Of a stretch of DNA of 34,056 nt, positions 1 to 7,931 are shown in pieces. The stretch is from Candidatus Yaniella excrementigallinarum (GTDB lineage: Bacteria; Actinomycetota; Actinomycetes; Actinomycetales; Micrococcaceae), in assembly GCA_019113675.1 (NCBI GenBank), contig DXHA01000033.1, forward strand, positions 1 through 34,056, read 5' to 3'. Below the pieces are notes generated by a model, which was not told the origin of the DNA, ran no database searches, and saw nothing but the letters and a program-made list of their open reading frames with translations. How positions within the stretch are numbered: the stretch's first letter is position 1; every line of letters starts with the position of its first letter. Both the position numbers and the translations under genes were made by a program.

Positions 1-300
1 CCACCTCACTGTAGGCCGAAGCTGTTCTATCGTACCGTGCAGTAGCTTACAAATTTTTCACGGTTTTGAGGTCAAGCTTATTCGTCGACTCCAGCTGTGA
101 ATTTTTTGACTATTGGCGAAACGCTGCCGAATCGCGCGACGTCGTCCGCTGATATTAGATTCGCAAAAACAATTTGAAGTTTTTTCAGAAAACTATTGCG
201 TGTTGCTAGTCCAGCAACTAGATTGCTATGTGAGCAGCATCACAGTTCTGGCGTGTGATAACCCACGCTCGATGCTATGCCTCAGACGAAAGGAATCCTC
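1..300. other. Upstream non-coding region of the hydantoinase-type gene
   Basis: I see no convincing gene here. A 63-codon open frame at 113-304 is rich in Arg and Cys, has no ribosome binding site and is judged spurious. A weak hairpin (19-26 pairing with 41-48, with two G-U pairs) precedes a short T run at 54-58 and could be the terminator of a gene to the left. An inverted repeat GTTGCT-N5-AGCAAC lies at 202-218, just upstream of the CRP-type site at 229-244. No clear -35/-10 pair was found. Confidence 0.6.
229..244. promoter_or_regulatory. CRP/GlxR-type operator, perfect consensus
   Basis: The sequence TGTGAGCAGCATCACA matches the TGTGA-N6-TCACA consensus of CRP-family regulators at all ten specified positions. 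Its centre lies 64 bases upstream of the ATG at 301. A CRP-family regulator with a recognisable helix-turn-helix is encoded at 17802-18479. Activation or repression cannot be decided because the transcription start is not known. Confidence 0.8.
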
Positions 301-3300
301 ATGAAGAGAATCGGCGTCGACGTTGGTGGAACTTTCACTGACCTCTATTATCTAGATGATGAACAGCGCGTAAGCGTTGTCGAAAAAGTCCCGTCCACCC
401 CGGACGACCCATCCCAAGCAGTTCTTGATGGTTTGGTACGACTCAGTGACAAAGCTGATGTGCCACTGTCTGAAATCGATCAACTTGTCCATGGTACTAC
501 CGTCCCGACCAACACCGCACTCACCCACAAAGGTGCCGAAGTTGGAATGATCACCACAAAGGGTTTCCGAGACATCTTACACATCGCACGGCATAAAAAG
601 CCGTACAACTTCTCGCTGCAACAAGATATGCCATGGCAGACCCAGCCGTTGGTAAAGCGTCGTCATCGGCTAACAATTAAAGAACGCGTTACCGCACCCC
701 ACGGCGACATCCTCGTTGAACTAGATGAAAATGAGGTTCGGGGGCGGGTCCAAGAGCTCAAGGCTGCAGGAGTCGAGGCTATAGCCGTATGTTTGCTCCA
801 CTCTTATCTCAATCCGACCCACGAACAGCGCGTTGGTGAAATTGTCCAGGAAGAATTTCCAGAAGCCTATCTATCACTATCTTCGGATATCGTTCCCCTG
901 TATCGTGAATACGAGCGTTTCTCCACAACCGCGTTGAATGCTTATGTGGGACCAAGGGTGTCCCGCTACCTGGGCAGGCTGCAGTCAGAAGCTAAGCGAC
1001 TGGGTTTCAAACACGAGATTTTGATGATGCAGTCGTCCGGCGGAATGATTCCCATTGCCGATGCCGCCTGCCGTCCCGTTTCCCTTATGATGTCAGGTCC
1101 GGTAGGTGGACTTATCGGTGGCATGTGGGCAGCAGAACAATCCGGTTACGATAACGTCGTCACCTTAGACATCGGCGGCACATCCGCTGATATCGGTGTT
1201 GCTTACGAGGGTGAGCTTCGCATGCGCCACCTGCTAGATACCAAGATTGGTGACTACCAGGCAATGATCCCCATGGTTGATGTCGACACCATCGGTGCCG
1301 GTGGCGGATCGATCGCTTTTGAGGATGCCGGCGGGGTGTTTCGGGTAGGACCGCAATCTGCAGGGGCACATCCGGGACCGGTCTGTTATGGGCGCGGCGG
1401 AACGGAACCCACCTCGACCGATGCGCAAGCTTTTTTAGGCAGAATGCGGCCAGGACGGACCCTTGCCGGTTCGGGGATGGACTTGGACCTAAAGGCCGCA
1501 CGCGAGGTGTTCAACGAGCTGGGCAGCACTATGAATATGACTGCCGAAGAAGCCGCTATTGGTGCACTTCAAATCCAGAAATTTGGTATGACCCAGGCTA
1601 TCGAGCAGAACTCGGTGCGTCGTGGTTATGACCCCCGAGATTTCTCCTTAGTTGCCGCCGGGGGAGCCGGTGCATTATTTGCCTGTGAAATCGCTTCCGA
1701 ACTCGAAGTGCCTAACGTTCTGGTTCCCGCCAACCCCGGCATTATTGCAGCGATCGGTTTATTAGCAACTGATGAAAGCTATGAATACGTTGCCACTGAA
1801 CGCTTCAAGTTTGACCGAGTAGATCCTAAAGCGATTCAACGTTCATACGAACACCTCGAAGCTCAAGCCGTAAATCGATTGGATGCGGCAAATACAGAGC
1901 ATAGCCGGCGGAAAATACGGTGGCTAGCTGACGCCCGATACGAGGGACAGGGATATGAAGTCCGATTTGCTGTTCCTAAAGGGGAAATTGATGACCAGTG
2001 GTTGGCTGATGTGGAAAAATCGTTCCATGCTGCACACCTGGAAGAATTCGGGCACCAGTTCGAAGACGGCGTCATGGAAGTCATCAACATTCGTGTCGAT
2101 GCCTCGGTTGTCATGGACGAATTGCCAACACCATTGCCGAACACTACCGGTAGTCTTGAAGATGCCCTGATTGAGACACGCCCGGTCACCTTTGACGTCC
2201 AAGGCAAACCAACCACCATTGATACCGGATTCTATGATCGCGAGAAACTCGGTGTGGGCACGGAGTTTGCTGGACCGGTGATCATGGAACAGTATGACTC
2301 CACGGTTGTTGTGCCGCCAGGGTTCACCGGGGTCGTCGATGACGCTGGCAACCTTTCTATTGCCTGCCCTTCGGCCACAGAAACCGAAGAAAAACTGGCC
2401 ACACCAATTTTGATGCGTGTCATTGGTGGTGCACTAAACTCGGCTGCCAAGGAAATGGCTTCGGTGCTATTCCGTATGGCCTATTCGTCAATTATTCGTG
2501 AATCCGAAGATCTTGGGGCGGGGCTCTTTGATCGCCACGGTAACGTGCTAGCAGAATCCGACTCGACGCCAATGTTCATGGGATCGATGCCCAAGATTGT
2601 CCGTGGTGTGATTTCTGTGTTGGGTGATGACATCCAAGAAGGCGATGTGATTTTACACAACGACCCATACCTGGGCGCCACACACTCACCTGATGTGGCC
2701 ATTATCCAACCTATTTTCCACGATCGCGAGTTAGTTGGTTTCTCCGGAGCGTCCGGACAGCTCATCGATAATGGCGGTGCCTACTCGGGTCTAATGGTCG
2801 ATATTCAAGATGTGCAGTCAGAAGGCACCATCTTTCGTGCTGTCAAGGTCTATGAAAAGGGTGTGCGTCAGGAATCACTAATTCGCCACATCCTAAATAA
2901 CACTCGGACACCAACTTCCAATGAGGGCGACTTCCAAGCCATGATTGCTGCCTGCGATCTGGCCAGCACCCGGTATTTATCGCTGATTGAACGGTATGGT
3001 TTGCAGGCTGTGGAAGATGCCGGTAAATCTTGGATAAATTACTCGGAACGCATGCTTCGTCAAGAGATCGCCAAGATACCCGACGGTGTGTATGAAACCG
3101 ACATCGGTTACTTGGATGATGACGGTAGAAACTACGGTGAGAAACTGCCCATTGCCGTCAAAGTCATCGTCGACGGTGATGAGATCACGTACGACCTGAC
3201 TGGTTCGGCTGCGCAAGTCCCAACTGCATATAACTGTGCTTTTGAGGGGACAACTGTTTCGGCCTTTACCTTTATTACCCGCATGATTTTCTTGGACGAA

Positions 3301-4161
3301 AAGACCTTCCCAGTATTTGTGCCACAAAACGAAGGGATGCTCAAACCGCTGAAAGTCATCGCGCCAGAGGGCACGATCTTTAACCCAACGTATCCTGCTG
3401 CTACATTCTCACGGTTCTCACAGGTTCAACGCGCTGTGGACCTTGCACTCAAGGCTCTATCGCCCGTCATCCCAGAACGTGTTACCGCAGGTAACTCGGC
3501 GCATATTCACTTCATGTCGTATTCGGGATGGAACGCCGAAGCCGGCGAATACTGGGTTTATCTTGAAGTCAATGAAGGCTCCTACGGGGCACGCCAGGAT
3601 TCTGACGGACCAGACTCGGTGGATAACCTAATCGCCAATACGCGTAACAATCCGATCGAAGAGCTCGAATGGCGCTTCCCAATGCGCACGGACCGTTATG
3701 AATTGCGCGAGGACCCTGCAGCAGCAGGCGAATACCGCGGTGGCATTGGTATTGTACGGGAAAACACGTTCCTGACCGACACCATGATTACCTGTGAGGG
3801 CGAACGCCATGAATCTGATGCACCGTGGGGTGCCTACGGTGGCCACGACGGGTTGAACGCCTCTATCGTAAAAAATCCTGGACGTGATGGTGAAGAATCA
3901 TGGCCGTCGAAAGTCACCGGACGACAGTTGGTCGCCGGGGATTCGGTACAGATCACGGTGCCTTCCGGTGGTGGCTTCGGTAACCCCTTCAAACGCGATG
4001 CTCAGAAAGTACTGTCAGACGTGCTCGATGGCTTCACCACTAAAGAAGCCGCAGAACGTGACTTTGGTGTAGTTCTTGTTGAAACTGCTGACGGCTTACA
4101 AGTAGAGCAGTCCGGCACTGAGCTGCTGCGCTCAGCTGCTTTAGCAATCGAGGTGGGATAG
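301..4161 (+). CDS. Fused hydantoinase A/B (5-oxoprolinase-type) ATP-dependent amidohydrolase
   Basis: This 1286-residue protein joins a HyuA-like half and a HyuB-like half, which are separate subunits in many bacteria. The family opens cyclic amides or imides such as 5-oxoproline or hydantoins with ATP, in the cytoplasm. The N-terminal half has the ASKHA-fold phosphate loops DVGGTFTD (residues 7-14) and DIGGTSAD (290-297) and a later GAGGGS. The HyuB half begins near residue 701 (TPILMRVIGGAL). The total length is close to that of eukaryotic-type 5-oxoprolinase (about 1288). ATG 301 is preferred over 277 because AAAGGA at 289-294 sits six bases before it. A perfect CRP-type site lies upstream and a long hairpin follows, so the gene is probably transcribed alone. 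The substrate cannot be read from sequence: 5-oxoproline, N-methylhydantoin and lactams are all possible, and the region after residue 90 also resembles acetone-carboxylase-type HyuA relatives. Confidence 0.88.
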   Translation: MKRIGVDVGGTFTDLYYLDDEQRVSVVEKVPSTPDDPSQAVLDGLVRLSDKADVPLSEIDQLVHGTTVPTNTALTHKGAEVGMITTKGFRDILHIARHKKPYNFSLQQDMPWQTQPLVKRRHRLTIKERVTAPHGDILVELDENEVRGRVQELKAAGVEAIAVCLLHSYLNPTHEQRVGEIVQEEFPEAYLSLSSDIVPLYREYERFSTTALNAYVGPRVSRYLGRLQSEAKRLGFKHEILMMQSSGGMIPIADAACRPVSLMMSGPVGGLIGGMWAAEQSGYDNVVTLDIGGTSADIGVAYEGELRMRHLLDTKIGDYQAMIPMVDVDTIGAGGGSIAFEDAGGVFRVGPQSAGAHPGPVCYGRGGTEPTSTDAQAFLGRMRPGRTLAGSGMDLDLKAAREVFNELGSTMNMTAEEAAIGALQIQKFGMTQAIEQNSVRRGYDPRDFSLVAAGGAGALFACEIASELEVPNVLVPANPGIIAAIGLLATDESYEYVATERFKFDRVDPKAIQRSYEHLEAQAVNRLDAANTEHSRRKIRWLADARYEGQGYEVRFAVPKGEIDDQWLADVEKSFHAAHLEEFGHQFEDGVMEVINIRVDASVVMDELPTPLPNTTGSLEDALIETRPVTFDVQGKPTTIDTGFYDREKLGVGTEFAGPVIMEQYDSTVVVPPGFTGVVDDAGNLSIACPSATETEEKLATPILMRVIGGALNSAAKEMASVLFRMAYSSIIRESEDLGAGLFDRHGNVLAESDSTPMFMGSMPKIVRGVISVLGDDIQEGDVILHNDPYLGATHSPDVAIIQPIFHDRELVGFSGASGQLIDNGGAYSGLMVDIQDVQSEGTIFRAVKVYEKGVRQESLIRHILNNTRTPTSNEGDFQAMIAACDLASTRYLSLIERYGLQAVEDAGKSWINYSERMLRQEIAKIPDGVYETDIGYLDDDGRNYGEKLPIAVKVIVDGDEITYDLTGSAAQVPTAYNCAFEGTTVSAFTFITRMIFLDEKTFPVFVPQNEGMLKPLKVIAPEGTIFNPTYPAATFSRFSQVQRAVDLALKALSPVIPERVTAGNSAHIHFMSYSGWNAEAGEYWVYLEVNEGSYGARQDSDGPDSVDNLIANTRNNPIEELEWRFPMRTDRYELREDPAAAGEYRGGIGIVRENTFLTDTMITCEGERHESDAPWGAYGGHDGLNASIVKNPGRDGEESWPSKVTGRQLVAGDSVQITVPSGGGFGNPFKRDAQKVLSDVLDGFTTKEAAERDFGVVLVETADGLQVEQSGTELLRSAALAIEVG

Positions 4162-4184
4162 TACCGTAGTTCATTCAATATAGC

Positions 4185-4225
4185 CACGTGGGGCAGCCTG
4201 TCGTACAGACGGGCTGCCCCACGTG
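4185..4225 (+). terminator. Long hairpin after the hydantoinase-type gene
   Basis: A perfect 14-bp stem (4185-4198 with 4212-4225) encloses a 13-base loop, starting 24 bases after the stop codon. No T run follows, so it is either a U-less actinobacterial terminator or a 3'-end stabilising hairpin. Confidence 0.6.
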
Positions 4226-4252
4226 CTGTGGCGTTATCGCCGTGATGTGACC

Positions 4253-4279
4253 GGATGCATCTTCATTGGAGATGCATCC
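4253..4279. repeat. Perfect 10-bp inverted repeat upstream of the acyl-CoA synthetase
   Basis: GGATGCATCT (4253-4262) and AGATGCATCC (4270-4279) are exact reverse complements separated by seven bases. Such symmetry fits an operator for a dimeric regulator. It ends 71 bases before the chosen GTG start at 4351. No regulator gene adjoins it, so the binding protein is unknown. Confidence 0.5.
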
Positions 4280-4350
4280 CACAGAACCAATGGCTAGCAT
4301 GCATAATGGTAACACGAATAACGCAATCTCCGATGCAAGGATGGACAACT

Positions 4351-5964
4351 GTGACGACTTCTCACATAATCAGCACAACGGCGTCTCCGGCCAGCCATGA
4401 ACCACTGACCCCGCTGGCCTTTTTGGAGCGCAGTGCTACGACTTTTCCGGAGCGTGAAGCCGTGGTGTATGGCTCTCGTCGTAGCACGTATGCCGATTTT
4501 GAGGCTGAAGTGCAACAGTTAGCCCGAGCATTAGCCAAAACTGTTGAACCTGGTCAGGTAGTCAGCTTCGTGGCACCTAATACTCCAGAAATGTTAGTGG
4601 CACACTATGCGGTCCCGCTCATTGGTGCCGTGTTGAACCCACTGAACCCTCGGCTTGCCGGTCGGGAATTCAGCTATATTTTTGAACACGCACGATCACA
4701 GATTGTCTTTGTCGACTCCGAGGTTGCCGGGGTAGTTGCCGATGCGGCTGCTAGCCTAGAGAGCCCGCCGGCCGTGATTGAACTGATCGATAAAGAGTTT
4801 GGTGTTGCACCAACCGAAACATTGCCGACCTACACGGATTTTCTTGCTGCAGCAGGAGAACAGACAACCGAAAATACGTTCAGTTATAGCGTGGCTGATG
4901 AACTTGCTGCCATCACCTTGAATTACACCTCGGGTACCACAGGCCCGCCCAAAGGGGTGCTGTACACTCACCGCGGTGCGTACCTTTCGGCATTAGGTAA
5001 TACTCAGCATTACCGTCTCGATGGGGCATCGAAATATTTGTGGACACTACCGATGTTCCACTGCAATGGTTGGACTATGACATGGGGTGCCACTGCGACT
5101 GCTTCGACGCATATTTGCTTGCGTGCGGTACGGCAGGACGCAATCTGGGACGCTTTCGAACAAGAAGGGGTCACCCATTTATGTGGTGCACCGATTGTTG
5201 CGGCATCGATTATCGAAGCCGAGCGTGCACATACTCTCGATAGTCCCGCGCGTTTGATTACGGCAGCTTCTGCACCGCCGCCTTCGGTTATTGAGGGCTT
5301 GGAAAACTTGGGGATCACTCCGGTGCATGTCTATGGTTTGACGGAAACATATGGTCCGGCCACCATCAATGAACCACAGGATCATTGGGCTCAGCTGAGC
5401 GTCACCCAGCGCGCTCGCCAACTAGCACGCCAGGGGGTGCCCATGTTGCAGAACTCTCAGGTTGCAGTTGTAGATCCTGACGGCAACCAACTGCCCGCCG
5501 ATGGTGTATCGCAAGGCGAAGTGGTTATTCGGGGCAATGGTGTGATGGCCGGGTATTACCAAAACGAAGCAGCTACCGATGAGGCGTTTGCCGGTGGTTG
5601 GTTTCATACCGGCGATATCGGTGTGCAACATCCTGACGGGTATATTCAGCTAATGGACCGGCTCAAAGACATTATTATTTCCGGTGGCGAGAATATCTCA
5701 TCCATCGAGATTGAAGGAATATTGCATTCCCATCCTGCGGTGGCTGATGCCGCGGTCATTGGTATTGCCGATGAGCGTTGGGGTGAACGTCCGGTCGCCT
5801 ATGTGGTAGCCAACGGGGATCTTGATTTAGAACAACTTCGTGAACTTTGTCGGTCAGAGTTGGCTGGATTCAAAGTACCCGATGCGTTCTACCTAATCGA
5901 AGAACTACCACGATCATCCACAGGAAAGATCCGCAAAACCACCCTACGTCAGCTTGATAGCTAG
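4351..5964 (+). CDS. AMP-forming acyl-CoA synthetase (fatty-acid-CoA ligase family)
   Basis: This 537-residue enzyme belongs to the ANL adenylating superfamily and should activate a carboxylic acid to its acyl-CoA using ATP and CoA. It carries the P-loop-like motif YTSGTTGPPKG (192-202), GLTETYGP, the TGD motif of GWFHTGDIG (near 421), the hinge region DRLKDIIISGGENIS, and the C-terminal catalytic Lys of TGKIRKTT (K526). The open frame extends to an ATG at 4255, but GTG 4351 has AAGGA at 4337-4341 nine bases upstream and gives a family-typical length. The upstream extension also runs through an inverted repeat. The chain-length preference is not readable. Its 3' end faces a crotonase-family gene 31 bases away, hinting at fatty- or aryl-acid catabolism, although the two are convergent and separately transcribed. 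Confidence 0.88.
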   Translation: MTTSHIISTTASPASHEPLTPLAFLERSATTFPEREAVVYGSRRSTYADFEAEVQQLARALAKTVEPGQVVSFVAPNTPEMLVAHYAVPLIGAVLNPLNPRLAGREFSYIFEHARSQIVFVDSEVAGVVADAAASLESPPAVIELIDKEFGVAPTETLPTYTDFLAAAGEQTTENTFSYSVADELAAITLNYTSGTTGPPKGVLYTHRGAYLSALGNTQHYRLDGASKYLWTLPMFHCNGWTMTWGATATASTHICLRAVRQDAIWDAFEQEGVTHLCGAPIVAASIIEAERAHTLDSPARLITAASAPPPSVIEGLENLGITPVHVYGLTETYGPATINEPQDHWAQLSVTQRARQLARQGVPMLQNSQVAVVDPDGNQLPADGVSQGEVVIRGNGVMAGYYQNEAATDEAFAGGWFHTGDIGVQHPDGYIQLMDRLKDIIISGGENISSIEIEGILHSHPAVADAAVIGIADERWGERPVAYVVANGDLDLEQLRELCRSELAGFKVPDAFYLIEELPRSSTGKIRKTTLRQLDS

Positions 5965-5995
5965 CTGGTCGGCCGGTGGCTGTGGCACGACGGCA

Positions 5996-6775
5996 TTAGG
6001 CTTGGCGGTGTCGCCATACTGGGTCACGTTTTTCCAAAAATGCTCCGATACCTTCTTGCGCGTCATGCATAACAGCGTTGGTGGCCATAACATCGGACAT
6101 CTTGGCATAGGCTTGCTCGGTCGACAGTTCTAGCTGTTCATAAAACGCCCGTTTGCCAATGGCTACGGTTGCTGCCGAGGCACTGGCAACCTGTTGGGCA
6201 ACAGCCGATACGGTGGAGTCCAACTCGTCGTCGGGTACCACATGCGAAACTAATCCGTGCGCCAGAGCATCTTCGGCGCTGATGGCTTCTCCGGTAAGTA
6301 ACATTCGCATGGCCATTTTGCGGTTGACCGCACGACTGAGTGCAACCATTGGTGTTGAACAGAATAAGCCGATGCGTACACCCGGGGTGGCAAACCGTGC
6401 AGATGTGGCGGCAACTGCAAGATCGCATGTTGCCGCCAGTTGGCATCCGGCGGCTGTTGCTAACCCGTGCACTTTGGCGATCACCGGCTGGGCAATTGAT
6501 TGAATGGTCAGCATCAGTTGGGCACAGGTAGCAAAAATCTGTTGCTGAGTTGGTTCGTCCGCGCCGCGTATCTCAGCAAGATCATGGCCCGCAGAAAATA
6601 CCTTGCCTTCCGAAGCAAGAATAACCACATGAATGTCATCACGCTGACCAATATCGGCGAATGCGGTGGTCAACTCGCGCATTGCGGCCATGGATAAGGC
6701 CCCCATCTTGGCTGCATTGTGCAGCGTCACAGTGGCAATTGCATTTTCTATGGTGACCGCTACCAGTGATGCCAT
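5996..6775 (-). CDS. Crotonase-family protein lacking both catalytic glutamates (ECHDC3-like)
   Basis: This 259-residue protein has the enoyl-CoA hydratase/isomerase fold: FSAGHDLAEI forms the first oxyanion-hole segment and GLATAAGCQLAATCDLAVA the second. At the two positions that carry the catalytic Glu in true enoyl-CoA hydratases it has Gln (in AAGCQLA) and Gly (in ATPGVRIG). The following FCSTP resembles the ECHDC3-like subgroup, whose reaction is poorly known. ATG 6775 is chosen over the TTG at 6781 because AGGAG at 6783-6787 lies seven bases before it. The gene starts 12 bases after the purM stop, so it is probably the last gene of the purF-purM transcript, an unexpected partner for purine synthesis. 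Acyl-CoA binding is likely; hydratase activity is doubtful. Confidence 0.82.
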   Translation of the reverse strand: MASLVAVTIENAIATVTLHNAAKMGALSMAAMRELTTAFADIGQRDDIHVVILASEGKVFSAGHDLAEIRGADEPTQQQIFATCAQLMLTIQSIAQPVIAKVHGLATAAGCQLAATCDLAVAATSARFATPGVRIGLFCSTPMVALSRAVNRKMAMRMLLTGEAISAEDALAHGLVSHVVPDDELDSTVSAVAQQVASASAATVAIGKRAFYEQLELSTEQAYAKMSDVMATNAVMHDAQEGIGAFLEKRDPVWRHRQA

Positions 6776-6787
6776 TGTCAAACTCCT

Positions 6788-7930
6788 CTACAGGTCAGCA
6801 TACCTACCATGCATCAGTACGCCACCGCCGTCGACCCCTTTGGCACCCTGGATGAAATCCTCGCCGCTAGCGTGTGCGTCTTCGAGCAGGGGTCCAACTT
6901 CACCAATCTGCCACGACGTCATTCCCTGGGTATTCAACCAGGTCAGTGCTGATTCTGCCGCCTGTGATGCCACCACGGCAACCATTCCAACCCCTAAGTT
7001 GAGTGTGCGTTCCAAATCGGCTTGAGGAACCCTGCCGGCTTGGGCCATAACAGCAAATACCGGTGGTAAAGCCCACGTTGAACGGTCAATGGTGGCCATC
7101 AACCCTTGCGGTAGGACACGGGCCAGATTTGCAGCCAAACCACCGCCGGTGACGTGAGAGAACCCGCGGAGAGCGAAGTCGCCGTCGTTGTTGAGATGGT
7201 CGATGAGTCCCAAACAGGTTTTGGCATAAATCCGTGTGGGTTCCAGCAGCTCTTCGCCCAGTGTCCGTCCGAATTCTGCAATGTAGTCATCCCACTGCCA
7301 ATGCTGTGCGGCCACAATTGAACGTAAGAGCGAATAGCCGTTGGAATGCGCCCCGGAAGACTCCATGGCAATAACGACATCGCCGTCACGTACCCGTTCG
7401 GGGCCCAGGATTTGGCCTGCTTCCACTACGCCGGTCACAGCACCTGCGACATCGTATTCATCCTGGGCTAATAGTCCAGGATGCTCTGCTGTTTCGCCGC
7501 CGATCAGGGCTGTATCGGCCAGCTGGCAGCCGTTGGCAATACCGCGCACAATATCTGCGACCCGGTTGGCGACGACTTTACCGGTTGCGATGTAGTCGGT
7601 CATAAATAAGGGTTTGGCCCCTACCACCACGATGTCATCAACCACCATGCCCACCAGGTCTTGACCGATGGTGTCGTGCACATCCATGGCTTGGGCAATG
7701 GCAACTTTGGTTCCCACCCCATCGGTTGAGGTAGTGAGCACGGGACGACGGTAGCTGGTCAGTGGTGTAGCATCCCACATGCCCGCAAAACCACCAAAGC
7801 CGCCGAGCACACGGCTGCTGTGTGTTGCGGCGACCGCGGACTTCATCAGGTCCACGGCCTGGTCACCGGCCTGCACATCGACCCCGGCAGCTGCGTAAGT
7901 GATCGGCTGGGTCTGTTGTTCGTCAGTCAC
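6788..7930 (-). CDS. purM: Phosphoribosylformylglycinamidine cyclo-ligase (AIR synthetase)
   Basis: PurM closes the imidazole ring: it converts FGAM to AIR with ATP in purine synthesis and acts as a cytoplasmic dimer. The 380-residue product has the family's N-terminal YAAAGVDVQAGDQAV region, STDGVGTKV, the segment DDIVVVGAKPLFMTDY, GGETAEHPG, and the C-terminal HVTGGGLAANLARVLP segment. It is slightly longer than the usual 345-360. The start is GTG 7930, with AGGAA seven bases upstream. Only one base separates it from the purF stop (7932-7934), so the two are translated from one message and probably coupled. Confidence 0.96.
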   Translation of the reverse strand: MTDEQQTQPITYAAAGVDVQAGDQAVDLMKSAVAATHSSRVLGGFGGFAGMWDATPLTSYRRPVLTTSTDGVGTKVAIAQAMDVHDTIGQDLVGMVVDDIVVVGAKPLFMTDYIATGKVVANRVADIVRGIANGCQLADTALIGGETAEHPGLLAQDEYDVAGAVTGVVEAGQILGPERVRDGDVVIAMESSGAHSNGYSLLRSIVAAQHWQWDDYIAEFGRTLGEELLEPTRIYAKTCLGLIDHLNNDGDFALRGFSHVTGGGLAANLARVLPQGLMATIDRSTWALPPVFAVMAQAGRVPQADLERTLNLGVGMVAVVASQAAESALTWLNTQGMTSWQIGEVGPLLEDAHASGEDFIQGAKGVDGGGVLMHGRYADL

Positions 7931-7931
7931 G

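Noticed and set aside
96-111. CRP-like half site TGTGA followed by T-rich spacer
   Set aside because: The second half (TGACT) matches only two of five positions.
113-304. 63-codon open frame upstream of the hydantoinase-type gene
   Set aside because: No ribosome site, unusual composition, and it covers the CRP-type site and overlaps the next start.
4246-4261. Possible second CRP site (TGTGACCGGATGCATC)
   Set aside because: Only the left half matches; the right half GCATC fits TCACA poorly and belongs to the perfect inverted repeat instead.
5965-5995. Terminator between the acyl-CoA synthetase and crotonase genes
   Set aside because: The 31-base gap is GC-rich but I could not find a convincing stem.
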